Assembly (NCBI GenBank): GCA_964395765.1
Contig: CAYNCU010000252.1
Location: 1 to 5,570, forward strand
Direction of reading: 5' to 3'
Origin: DATDPY01 sp964395765
GTDB lineage: Bacteria; Bacteroidota; Bacteroidia; Cytophagales; Cyclobacteriaceae
DNA length: 5,570 nucleotides
Position 1 is the first letter of the stretch; each line of letters begins with the position of its first letter. The translations under genes were made by a program, and so were the position numbers. This document shows positions 1 through 5,179 of this stretch, piece after piece. The notes below the pieces were generated by a model. That model did no database searches and was not told the origin of the DNA. It worked only from the letters and a program-made list of their open reading frames with translations.

Positions 1-133
1 CGACAAAGCGTGTGGCGTTGGCGGTCATGATTACCCGCACCCTGGCGCCGACCTGCACCAGGCGGCTGGCCAGGTCGCAGGCCTTGTAGCATGCGATTCC
101 GCCCGTGAGGCCGAGCAGAATCCGTTTTCCGCC
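1..133 (-). CDS. coaBC: Phosphopantothenoylcysteine decarboxylase/synthase CoaBC (Dfp), N-terminal fragment
   Basis: Read from 133 down to 2, the minus strand gives 44 residues that match the start of the CoaBC/Dfp flavoprotein: G-K-R-I-L-L-G, then T-G-G-I-A-C-Y-K-A, then V-I-M-T-A-N-A-T-R-F-V. In this family the TGGIAxYKA segment begins the Rossmann-like FMN-binding CoaC domain, and the MTxxAxxFV segment follows the second strand. CoaBC makes 4'-phosphopantetheine in coenzyme A synthesis in the cytoplasm, by joining cysteine to 4'-phosphopantothenate and then decarboxylating the product. The gene runs off the left edge, so about 90% of the usual ~400 residues is not visible. No ATG, GTG or TTG lies in frame between the GKR motif and the first upstream stop (176-178), so the true start has been lost at the junction. 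The segment is about 67% GC with G/C-rich third positions, unlike everything to its right. Other HFCD flavoproteins (UbiX, EpiD) are less likely given the GKRILLG...GGIACYKA match. Confidence 0.82.
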
Positions 134-136
134 GAT
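122..136. other. Abrupt junction between high-GC coaBC and GH2 gene
   Basis: Conserved CoaBC sequence (minus strand, the GKR codons at 130-122) ends almost exactly where conserved GH2 beta-mannosidase sequence (plus strand, A-D-N-M-F-R-D-W from 131) begins. Each gene is missing its own 5' end at this point, and GC drops from about 67% (1-120) to about 43% (181-240). There is no transposase, target-site duplication or terminal inverted repeat in view. A chimeric assembly or clone junction is the simplest explanation. A genuine recombination event cannot be excluded from sequence alone. Confidence 0.75.
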
Positions 137-2407
137 AATATGTTCCGTGACTGGCGTGTGGATGTGAAAAAATATCTAACGGAGGGTAAAAATACGTTAC
201 GAATATTCTTTCATTCGCCGATCGTCATGGGTTTGTTGGCCAGGGATAAGTTTGACCTCCAGGCACCCATCGGGTATAACCTGGAATTTACCCATGGAGA
301 ATGGCCTGCTACCGGACCTTATACACGTAAAGCCGGATATATGTATGGCTGGGACTGGGGCCCGAAACTTACTACCAGCGGCATCTGGAAACCGGTTTAC
401 CTGATCACCTGGGACAAGGCAAGGATCAACAATATACAGATCCTTCAAAATACGGTCGATCATAACAGTGCTGCATTAACTTCAGAATTTTCCATTGACG
501 CTGCTGAAGACCTCGATGTTACTGTCGGGCTGACCTATTCATTGAACAATAAAGCGGTCAAAGTTAATGCCTGGGAAGTAAAGCTTCATAAGGGAAATAA
601 CATAATTCCGTTCCACTTTACGATCAGTAGCCCCGCCCTTTGGTGGCCGAATGGTTTGGGAGCTCACCCGGTTTATAAATTTACCGGCACCCTGATTTCC
701 GGAAATAGCGAAATAGACCGCTTCGAAACCCAATCGGGAATGCGCGCGGTGCATTTGATTCAAAAACCTGAAGCGGATGGTGGCCATTCTTTCTATTTTG
801 AAGTGAATGGCGTGCCGGTATTTGCCAAGGGCGCCAATTATATTCCGTCCGATGTATTTCCCTCCCGGGTTAGTGACGATCATTACCGTGAGGAATTGAT
901 CAAGGCTGCCGAAGCCCATATGAATATGCTTCGTGTTTGGGGTGGGGGAATTTATGAAAAAAATATTTTCTATGACTTGTGTGATTCCCTGGGCATCATG
1001 GTCTGGCAGGATTTTGCTTTTGCCATCAGCCAGACTCCGGATATGCCAGAGTTCTACCATTCCATTGAACATGAATTAAAAGATAATATCCTGCGCCTCC
1101 GCAACCACCCGAGCATTGTGTTATGGTGCGGGAATAACGAGACGGACATGATCTGGAATATCCTGGAGAAAAAATATTTCGGCGAGCCGTTATCTACTGA
1201 TAATGACCTGATGAAAAACCTGCTTTCTTACTTACCCCCAACCGACAGTATCAATCCCATTGCAAAGGAACGGGTGTTGCATGCGTATGATACGCTGTAT
1301 TACAAGATCATTCCGGCAGCCATAAATCAATACGATCAAAATTCCCATGATTACTGGCCGTCTTCACCGATGGGTGGGTATAAAAAATCAATGACCCTGG
1401 GCCAACCGCAATCGGGCGACAGTCATTTTTACATAGCCTACCTGAATCTTCCTTTCAGTGGGTACTATGATTTCAAATCTCATTTTTTCAGTGAACACGG
1501 TTTCCAGGCATGGCCCGGGAAAGCCACTGTGGATCTTTTCACCAAGGAAGAGGACCGGGATATGAATTCCGCCGTGATGAAATCGCACAATAAAGCAGCG
1601 GGAGGAAATGCCGTAATTACCAAATACATGAAAATGTACTACAAGGATCCGAAGGACTTTGATTCCTATCTTTATCTTTCTCAGGTTATGCAGGCGGAAG
1701 GCATGAAACTTGGCCTTGAAATTCACCGCGCCTGGATGCCATTTACCATGGGAACCTTGTTCTGGCAATTAAACGACGTATGGCCCGTGGCTTCCTGGTC
1801 CTGCCTGGATTACCTGAATAAGCCGAAAGCATTTTATTATTTTGCCAAAAAGGCTTATCAGCCGGTTATTGTCGTTCCGAAGGATCATAATAATGATTTT
1901 TCCGTTAGCGTTGTATCTGATCTCAGGGAAGCTTTTTCCGCTCGCCTCGAAATGAAAATCGAGGACTTTACGGGTAAAGAATTATGGAACCATAATGAAA
2001 ATATCAGTATGCCGGCCAATACAAGCAAAGAATTCTTTACGGCGAAAACGAGAGAACTCGTCAAATCCATGGATACCGTGAATATTGTTTTTGTTACGCG
2101 GCTGGTTAAAGACGGGGAGATCCTGGCTTCCAATATTCATTATTTTTCAGCCCCTAAATTTCTTGATCTCAAAAAAGTTGATATAAAAAAGGATATTAAG
2201 GAAACGCCGGAAGGTTATACGATCACGTTGTCTTCCGGTCAGTTGGTTAAAAACCTTGAATTGTCATCGGAAAGTGATGGAGAATTTTCGGATAATTATT
2301 TTGACTTGTTACCCGGGGAAGAGTATTCCGTAACCTTTATTACAAAAAATAAACCTGTTGACTTTTCGACTTCATTAAAATTATTTTCTTTAATCGATAC
2401 CTATTAA
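131..2407 (+). CDS. GH2 beta-mannosidase, 5'-truncated
   Basis: A glycoside hydrolase family 2 enzyme of the beta-mannosidase type, which removes non-reducing-end beta-D-mannose with retention of configuration. Numbering from the Met at 140: residues 1-90 are the rest of the sugar-binding jelly-roll domain with the signature G70-W-D-W-G-P and G81-I-W. About 95-205 is an Ig-like domain, with WWPNG at 168-172. The TIM barrel runs from about 210 to 590 and contains GANYIPSD (231-238), LRVWGGGIYE (264-273), the acid/base Glu334 in GNNE, GDSHF (426-430), the likely nucleophile Glu452 in SEHGFQAWP, and GTLFWQLNDVWP (538-549). C-terminal Ig-like domains finish at the TAA. The Met at 140 is internal: the codons before it (A-D-N) continue the conserved ADNMFR motif. 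Compared with ~850-residue relatives, roughly 100-130 N-terminal residues, including any signal peptide, are missing. The gap between the two catalytic Glu (118) is longer than I recall for characterised relatives, suggesting an insertion near 345-378. A convergent lipoprotein gene follows. Confidence 0.9.
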   Translation, partial: ADNMFRDWRVDVKKYLTEGKNTLRIFFHSPIVMGLLARDKFDLQAPIGYNLEFTHGEWPATGPYTRKAGYMYGWDWGPKLTTSGIWKPVYLITWDKARINNIQILQNTVDHNSAALTSEFSIDAAEDLDVTVGLTYSLNNKAVKVNAWEVKLHKGNNIIPFHFTISSPALWWPNGLGAHPVYKFTGTLISGNSEIDRFETQSGMRAVHLIQKPEADGGHSFYFEVNGVPVFAKGANYIPSDVFPSRVSDDHYREELIKAAEAHMNMLRVWGGGIYEKNIFYDLCDSLGIMVWQDFAFAISQTPDMPEFYHSIEHELKDNILRLRNHPSIVLWCGNNETDMIWNILEKKYFGEPLSTDNDLMKNLLSYLPPTDSINPIAKERVLHAYDTLYYKIIPAAINQYDQNSHDYWPSSPMGGYKKSMTLGQPQSGDSHFYIAYLNLPFSGYYDFKSHFFSEHGFQAWPGKATVDLFTKEEDRDMNSAVMKSHNKAAGGNAVITKYMKMYYKDPKDFDSYLYLSQVMQAEGMKLGLEIHRAWMPFTMGTLFWQLNDVWPVASWSCLDYLNKPKAFYYFAKKAYQPVIVVPKDHNNDFSVSVVSDLREAFSARLEMKIEDFTGKELWNHNENISMPANTSKEFFTAKTRELVKSMDTVNIVFVTRLVKDGEILASNIHYFSAPKFLDLKKVDIKKDIKETPEGYTITLSSGQLVKNLELSSESDGEFSDNYFDLLPGEEYSVTFITKNKPVDFSTSLKLFSLIDTY

Positions 2408-2428
2408 AATATATTACAGGGTGCAGAT

Positions 2429-2452
2429 CAGGTCATCTTCTCAGGAGACCTG
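2429..2452. other. Small hairpin downstream of the mannosidase gene
   Basis: Inverted repeat caggtc (2429-2434) and gacctg (2447-2452). After one A-A mismatch the stem can continue for three more pairs (one of them T-G), closing a tetraloop at 2439-2442. It lies between the mannosidase stop codon and the strong terminator, so it would sit near the 3' end of that mRNA. It might protect the 3' end, or it may be fortuitous. It has no T-tract of its own. Confidence 0.35.
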
Positions 2453-2457
2453 GAAAC

Positions 2458-2488
2458 AAAAAAACCGGGCTAATGCCCGGTTTTTTTT
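2458..2488. terminator. Bidirectional rho-independent terminator
   Basis: Seven A (2458-2464), a perfect 6-bp GC stem ccgggc (2465-2470) and gcccgg (2475-2480) around the loop taat, then eight T (2481-2488). The A-tract and T-tract make it work in both directions. It lies between the convergent mannosidase (ends 2407) and lipoprotein (ends 2504) genes and can terminate both transcripts. Confidence 0.93.
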
Positions 2489-2503
2489 CAACCTAAAATA
2501 AAC

Positions 2504-3514
2504 CTACCACTTAATAAACCGCCTGCTCAATCTTCTTTCAAAACTTATCGAATTTCCTGTAAGGGTATTGGTAACGGTCACCAGTGTTTTATGAGGATGA
2601 TCAGGCAGATCCTGTGCGAAGGTAATTTCATAGGAATAGGCAGAATCTGAGGATCCCCCGGTCAGGTCGACTGTTCCGGCAGTCAGGACCAGGGTTCCCC
2701 GGTAAGCGATAGCCACAACAGGTTGTGTAATTTCTTTATCATACGCCTCACCGTTTTCATTGATACCGGTTACTTTACCGGTGAAGGTAACGGTATCGCT
2801 TGACGCGATATGCCAGCCAAATAAATGTCTGCCTAAAAATGCAACACGATACCAGCAAATCGCATCTCTCGTCTTATCAACGATTCGTGTAAAGGTAGAA
2901 GCATCGGAACCGCCTATGGTAGTAACCGAATAGGATAAATTCGCCGTTATGTGATCACTAACTTCCATTCGTGCCTTTTTAGCGGCTAAATCCCAGTAAA
3001 TTGAATCATGTTCCCTTTCCACAGTTCGCGTTCCGCTTACTGAAATTACGGTCGAATCAGTGGTAACGGAGAAGTTTTTAAAGGTATATTCCCTTGTGAT
3101 CAATTGATGATTGGGATCACTGGTATTTACAATAATATCAATCTCACCGTTTTTTACGAAACGTTCATCTGCCGTACTGTCCGACCAGTTGACATAAATA
3201 ATAGTGACTAATTTCGGAAAAGTTGTACTGTCGGGATGATCGACAGTTATCGTCCTTGACCCTCCCATAACCCTGGCCGAGGACATGTCATCGACCTGAT
3301 AACTTCCGTTCTGTAACTCATCGGCCGTGTTGTCGACATCCTCATCAATCTGATTGGCAACGGCATCCTGTACGTCTGAATTTTCAACCTGGTCGGTTTG
3401 GGCACTGGTAAATCCGGTCGCCGGTGAAGGATTATTATCCTTGCTGCAATTGGTGAGCATCAATCCGCAAATGGCCCCAACGGCAATTAAATTTCTGACT
3501 TTCTTCATTTCCAT
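2504..3514 (-). CDS. Predicted lipoprotein of unknown function
   Basis: A 336-residue secreted lipoprotein that I do not recognise as a named family. The N-terminus is a type II signal peptide: basic K4-K5/R7, a hydrophobic core at 9-20, and lipobox L20-T-N-C23, with Cys23 the predicted lipidated residue. S-K-D after the Cys is common in Bacteroidota lipoproteins. Residues 41-76 form an acidic stretch (12 Asp/Glu in 36, no Lys or Arg), probably a flexible or helical surface linker. From about 85 onward the protein alternates short Thr/Ser/Val-rich segments, as in a beta-rich fold, and ends in a basic tail (R-R-L-S-R-R-F-I-K-W). No enzyme motif is visible. Location is likely the outer membrane. 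A second ATG two codons in (3506-3508) gives an MKK start typical of signal peptides and may be the true start; no Shine-Dalgarno sequence decides between them. It is transcribed divergently from the hydrolase gene and shares the bidirectional terminator with the mannosidase gene. Confidence 0.85.
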   Translation of the reverse strand: MEMKKVRNLIAVGAICGLMLTNCSKDNNPSPATGFTSAQTDQVENSDVQDAVANQIDEDVDNTADELQNGSYQVDDMSSARVMGGSRTITVDHPDSTTFPKLVTIIYVNWSDSTADERFVKNGEIDIIVNTSDPNHQLITREYTFKNFSVTTDSTVISVSGTRTVEREHDSIYWDLAAKKARMEVSDHITANLSYSVTTIGGSDASTFTRIVDKTRDAICWYRVAFLGRHLFGWHIASSDTVTFTGKVTGINENGEAYDKEITQPVVAIAYRGTLVLTAGTVDLTGGSSDSAYSYEITFAQDLPDHPHKTLVTVTNTLTGNSISFERRLSRRFIKW

Positions 3515-3600
3515 GTCTGCAAATTTTAGTTAATGTTAGTTTTTATTTACGCTCCTGTTCTCAATTTTAAAGCTTAGACAGACCGATCCGGAAAAGGTTT

Positions 3601-3630
3601 AATCCTGGTTAGATTTTAATTTACAGGATT
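3601..3630. repeat. Inverted repeat with 7-bp arms
   Basis: AATCCTG (3601-3607) and its exact reverse complement CAGGATT (3624-3630) flank a 16-base AT-rich centre. The arm centres are 23 bases apart, about two helical turns, so this could be a dimeric regulator site for the lipoprotein promoter about 90 bases away. There is no T-tract to suggest a terminator. A function is inferred from symmetry and position only. Confidence 0.35.
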
Positions 3631-3767
3631 GAAATAGTTAACGATTAGCGAGGCCGGAAATTATAATAAGCATTACCGGTTAAGCGTCAATTGCGCTCAT
3701 AACTATACTGAACGGAGTTGATTCCGGACAGTATTATGTTCACTTTTGAACAAAAAACTTAAATAGC

Positions 3768-3852
3768 TGATCAAATAAGCTTCTGATTGTCAACTATTTA
3801 TTTTTATGGCATAATTGATGACAGCCCTAATCATAAACATTGATCAATTGAG
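3768..3852 (+). repeat. Imperfect direct repeat around TGATCAA
   Basis: tgatcaaataag (3768-3779) and tgatcaattgag (3841-3852) agree at 10 of 12 positions and are offset by 73 bases, close to seven helical turns. Each copy contains the palindrome TGATCA. The second copy lies just upstream of the palindrome before the hydrolase start. They may be paired binding sites for a regulator, but in AT-rich DNA chance similarity is possible. Confidence 0.3.
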
Positions 3853-3853
3853 A

Positions 3854-3872
3854 TAATGATTAATAATCATTA
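3854..3872. promoter_or_regulatory. Perfect palindrome in hydrolase leader
   Basis: TAATGATT (3854-3861) and AATCATTA (3865-3872) are exact reverse complements around a 3-base centre. The site ends 12 bases before the hydrolase ATG (3885), so it falls in the 5' leader or over the transcription start. That position suits a repressor operator, or a weak RNA hairpin near the ribosome-binding zone. The composition is almost entirely A/T, so thermal stability as RNA would be low and a DNA operator is the better guess. Confidence 0.45.
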
Positions 3873-3884
3873 AGAAACATATTT

Positions 3885-4934
3885 ATGTACAACTCCCCTA
3901 AAAAATCGGCCGGCCTGCCTTTGTTTAATGTGATGCTGGTACTGGCCCTGATTTTTTTCCTGATTTACAGAATATATGCCCAGTCGTTAACCCGGCCGGC
4001 TCCTCCGGGGATACTGGTGGATGCGGGAGGTCACCTGATGCATTTGAATATCATGGGCAAAGGGAAACCCGTTGTTGTATTTGAAAACGGCAGTGCCGAC
4101 TTTTCCATGATCTGGGGTTTGGTACAACCGGAAGTTGCGAAATTTACTAAAACGGTTTCTTTCGACCGGGCCGGGTACGCCTGGAGCGAGCCGGGTCCTT
4201 ATCCCCGGTCTTACCGGCAAATGGAAACCGAATTGCATACCGCTTTAAAAAATGCCGGTATAAAAGGCCCTTATATTTTTGTGGGGCAGTCTTTCGGCGG
4301 TTTTCTGGCCAGGGCATTTGCCCGGTATTACCCGGGTGAGGTGGCAGGCATGGTGCTTATCGATGCCCTGGATGAAGATTCCAGAATTATCATGAATAAG
4401 AAAGCCTACCGGATCCGTGACTGGGCCACCGGCAGGCCCTATCCGCCGGTGCAGATGAATTATGAAAAACCTGTTAAGATCCCAAAGGATACTTTGACAG
4501 CAAATAATATGGATACCACCATAAACCCCGAATTATACAAGCTTCCCTTGCCTTTACAAAATGAATGGCGGTGGGCACAGACACAGCCGGGATACCTGGT
4601 TACAGTAGACAGTGAAATGACCTGGTCGCCGGAGGAACTTGCCCTGATGTATAAGAATAAGGACAAGCCTGAATTCAAACTGGGCAGTATTCCGCTCATA
4701 GTCATTGCGAGAGGGGATGGAGGGTATGAAGGTCTTCCGGACGCCGGGCAACTTGAAGAAGAGAGAATGAAATTGCAACATGTCCTGGCTGCACTTTCCA
4801 CCGACGGCGATTTGATCATTGATAAAAATACAGGCCATAACATACACCTTGATGACCCCGAAACGGTAATTAATTCCATTCTAAAAGTAACCCGGGAAGT
4901 AAGGAGTGAAAAGAACCTGAAAACGGTCCGTTAA
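3885..4934 (+). CDS. Membrane-anchored alpha/beta hydrolase
   Basis: A 349-residue alpha/beta-hydrolase-fold enzyme, probably an esterase or related serine hydrolase with unknown substrate. Residues 11-31 are a single hydrophobic segment preceded by K6-K7. It is probably a signal anchor placing the catalytic domain outside the inner membrane; a cleaved signal peptide is possible. The core begins with VVVFENGSADFSMIW (63-77, oxyanion-hole strand), followed by SFDRAGYAWSEPGP (92-105), the nucleophile elbow G134-Q-S136-F-G-G, the strand GMVLID, a lid of roughly 165-255, a strand ending near D278, and the catalytic His318 in TGHNIHLDDPE. Ser136 and His318 are confident. The acid is not certain (Asp278 is a candidate). 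The elbow has Gln where many relatives have His (GHSFGG), and the usual HG motif is absent, as in the subfamily with an ExGxxxxS-type strand. No Shine-Dalgarno sequence precedes the start, as is usual in Bacteroidota. It is transcribed away from the lipoprotein gene. Confidence 0.88.
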   Translation: MYNSPKKSAGLPLFNVMLVLALIFFLIYRIYAQSLTRPAPPGILVDAGGHLMHLNIMGKGKPVVVFENGSADFSMIWGLVQPEVAKFTKTVSFDRAGYAWSEPGPYPRSYRQMETELHTALKNAGIKGPYIFVGQSFGGFLARAFARYYPGEVAGMVLIDALDEDSRIIMNKKAYRIRDWATGRPYPPVQMNYEKPVKIPKDTLTANNMDTTINPELYKLPLPLQNEWRWAQTQPGYLVTVDSEMTWSPEELALMYKNKDKPEFKLGSIPLIVIARGDGGYEGLPDAGQLEEERMKLQHVLAALSTDGDLIIDKNTGHNIHLDDPETVINSILKVTREVRSEKNLKTVR

Positions 4935-5027
4935 TTCACCTCCGAAAATTATTGGTTTTTTTCATCCCAGGGCGAAAATCCCACCAGCGGCTTAATCTAC
5001 TTTAAGATTTTCAGTTAAAATATATTA

Positions 5028-5059
5028 TTGTCGATCGCATGATCGGGGGAATAATTTTG
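5028..5059 (+). promoter_or_regulatory. Bacteroidota-type promoter for the PAS gene
   Basis: TAATTTTG at 5052-5059 matches the Bacteroidota -7 consensus TAnnTTTG at every defined base. TTG at 5028-5030 serves as the -33 element with a 21-base spacer, within the expected range. Transcription would begin a few bases downstream, leaving a short leader before the ATG at 5076. The spacer carries the perfect inverted repeat CGATC-gcat-GATCG (5032-5045), a possible operator. Confidence 0.55.
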
Positions 5060-5075
5060 CCTAAAGAAATTTAAA

Positions 5076-5150
5076 ATGATTAATAACCTGTCAGTCAAAA
5101 ATGAATTACAGCGTCAGGCGAGAGGATCCCCAGGGAAGGAGATTACGTAA
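5076..5150 (+). CDS. Short ORF, likely true N-terminus of the PAS gene
   Basis: ATG at 5076 opens a 24-codon frame (beginning MINNLSVKNELQRQA) that ends at TAA 5148-5150. Alone it resembles nothing, but it starts about 16 bases after a good -7 box and its Lys/Glu/Gln-rich helical sequence is the kind that precedes PAS domains in sensor kinases. The PAS-coding frame overlaps it (open from 5105) and has no ATG, GTG or TTG before mid-domain. I infer that this is the original start, separated from the rest by a one-base deletion (or equivalent) between about 5105 and 5150. It could instead be a chance ORF. Confidence 0.4.
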   Translation: MINNLSVKNELQRQARGSPGKEIT

Positions 5151-5179
5151 ACGACAGGGTTTCGAGCGGAATCTGGAAC

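Larger units (their letters stand above)
3515..3884. promoter_or_regulatory. Divergent intergenic control region (370 bases)
   Basis: AT-rich gap between the divergent lipoprotein and hydrolase genes. I find no credible small gene or RNA gene in it. It must carry both promoters, but no 8/8 match to the Bacteroidota -7 box TAnnTTTG occurs on either strand. The nearest on the plus strand is cacttttg (3737-3744), and on the minus strand a TAAAATTTG variant lies immediately before the lipoprotein start. Several symmetric elements are present: inverted repeats at 3601-3630 and 3854-3872, a quasi-palindrome at 3683-3697 (agcg, one extra t, caattg, cgct), and a near direct repeat at 3768-3779 and 3841-3852. 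Confidence 0.55.

Noticed and set aside
539..1072. Long minus-strand open frames inside the mannosidase gene (also 197-463, 1388-1768, 1885-2133)
   Set aside because: They are antisense to well-conserved GH2 sequence and show no family resemblance, so they are shadows.
3760..3800. TAAATAG...CTATTTA inverted repeat followed by tttttat, resembling a small-RNA terminator
   Set aside because: A 7-bp stem of almost only A/T around a 27-base loop would not be stable, and no upstream promoter or conserved RNA body is evident.
3987..4879. Minus-strand open frames inside the alpha/beta hydrolase gene
   Set aside because: They lie opposite conserved hydrolase motifs, show no recognisable domains, and two of them overlap each other.
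4940..4962. Possible terminator after the hydrolase gene (short CC/GG pairing followed by seven T at 4956-4962)
   Set aside because: The best stem is only three or four pairs, including a wobble, and is AT-rich. It is far weaker than the terminator at 2458-2488, so I do not list it as a feature.
5132..5150. Shine-Dalgarno-like agggaaggag at 5132-5141
   Set aside because: No ATG, GTG or TTG follows at a usable distance in the PAS frame, and Bacteroidota rarely depend on such sites.
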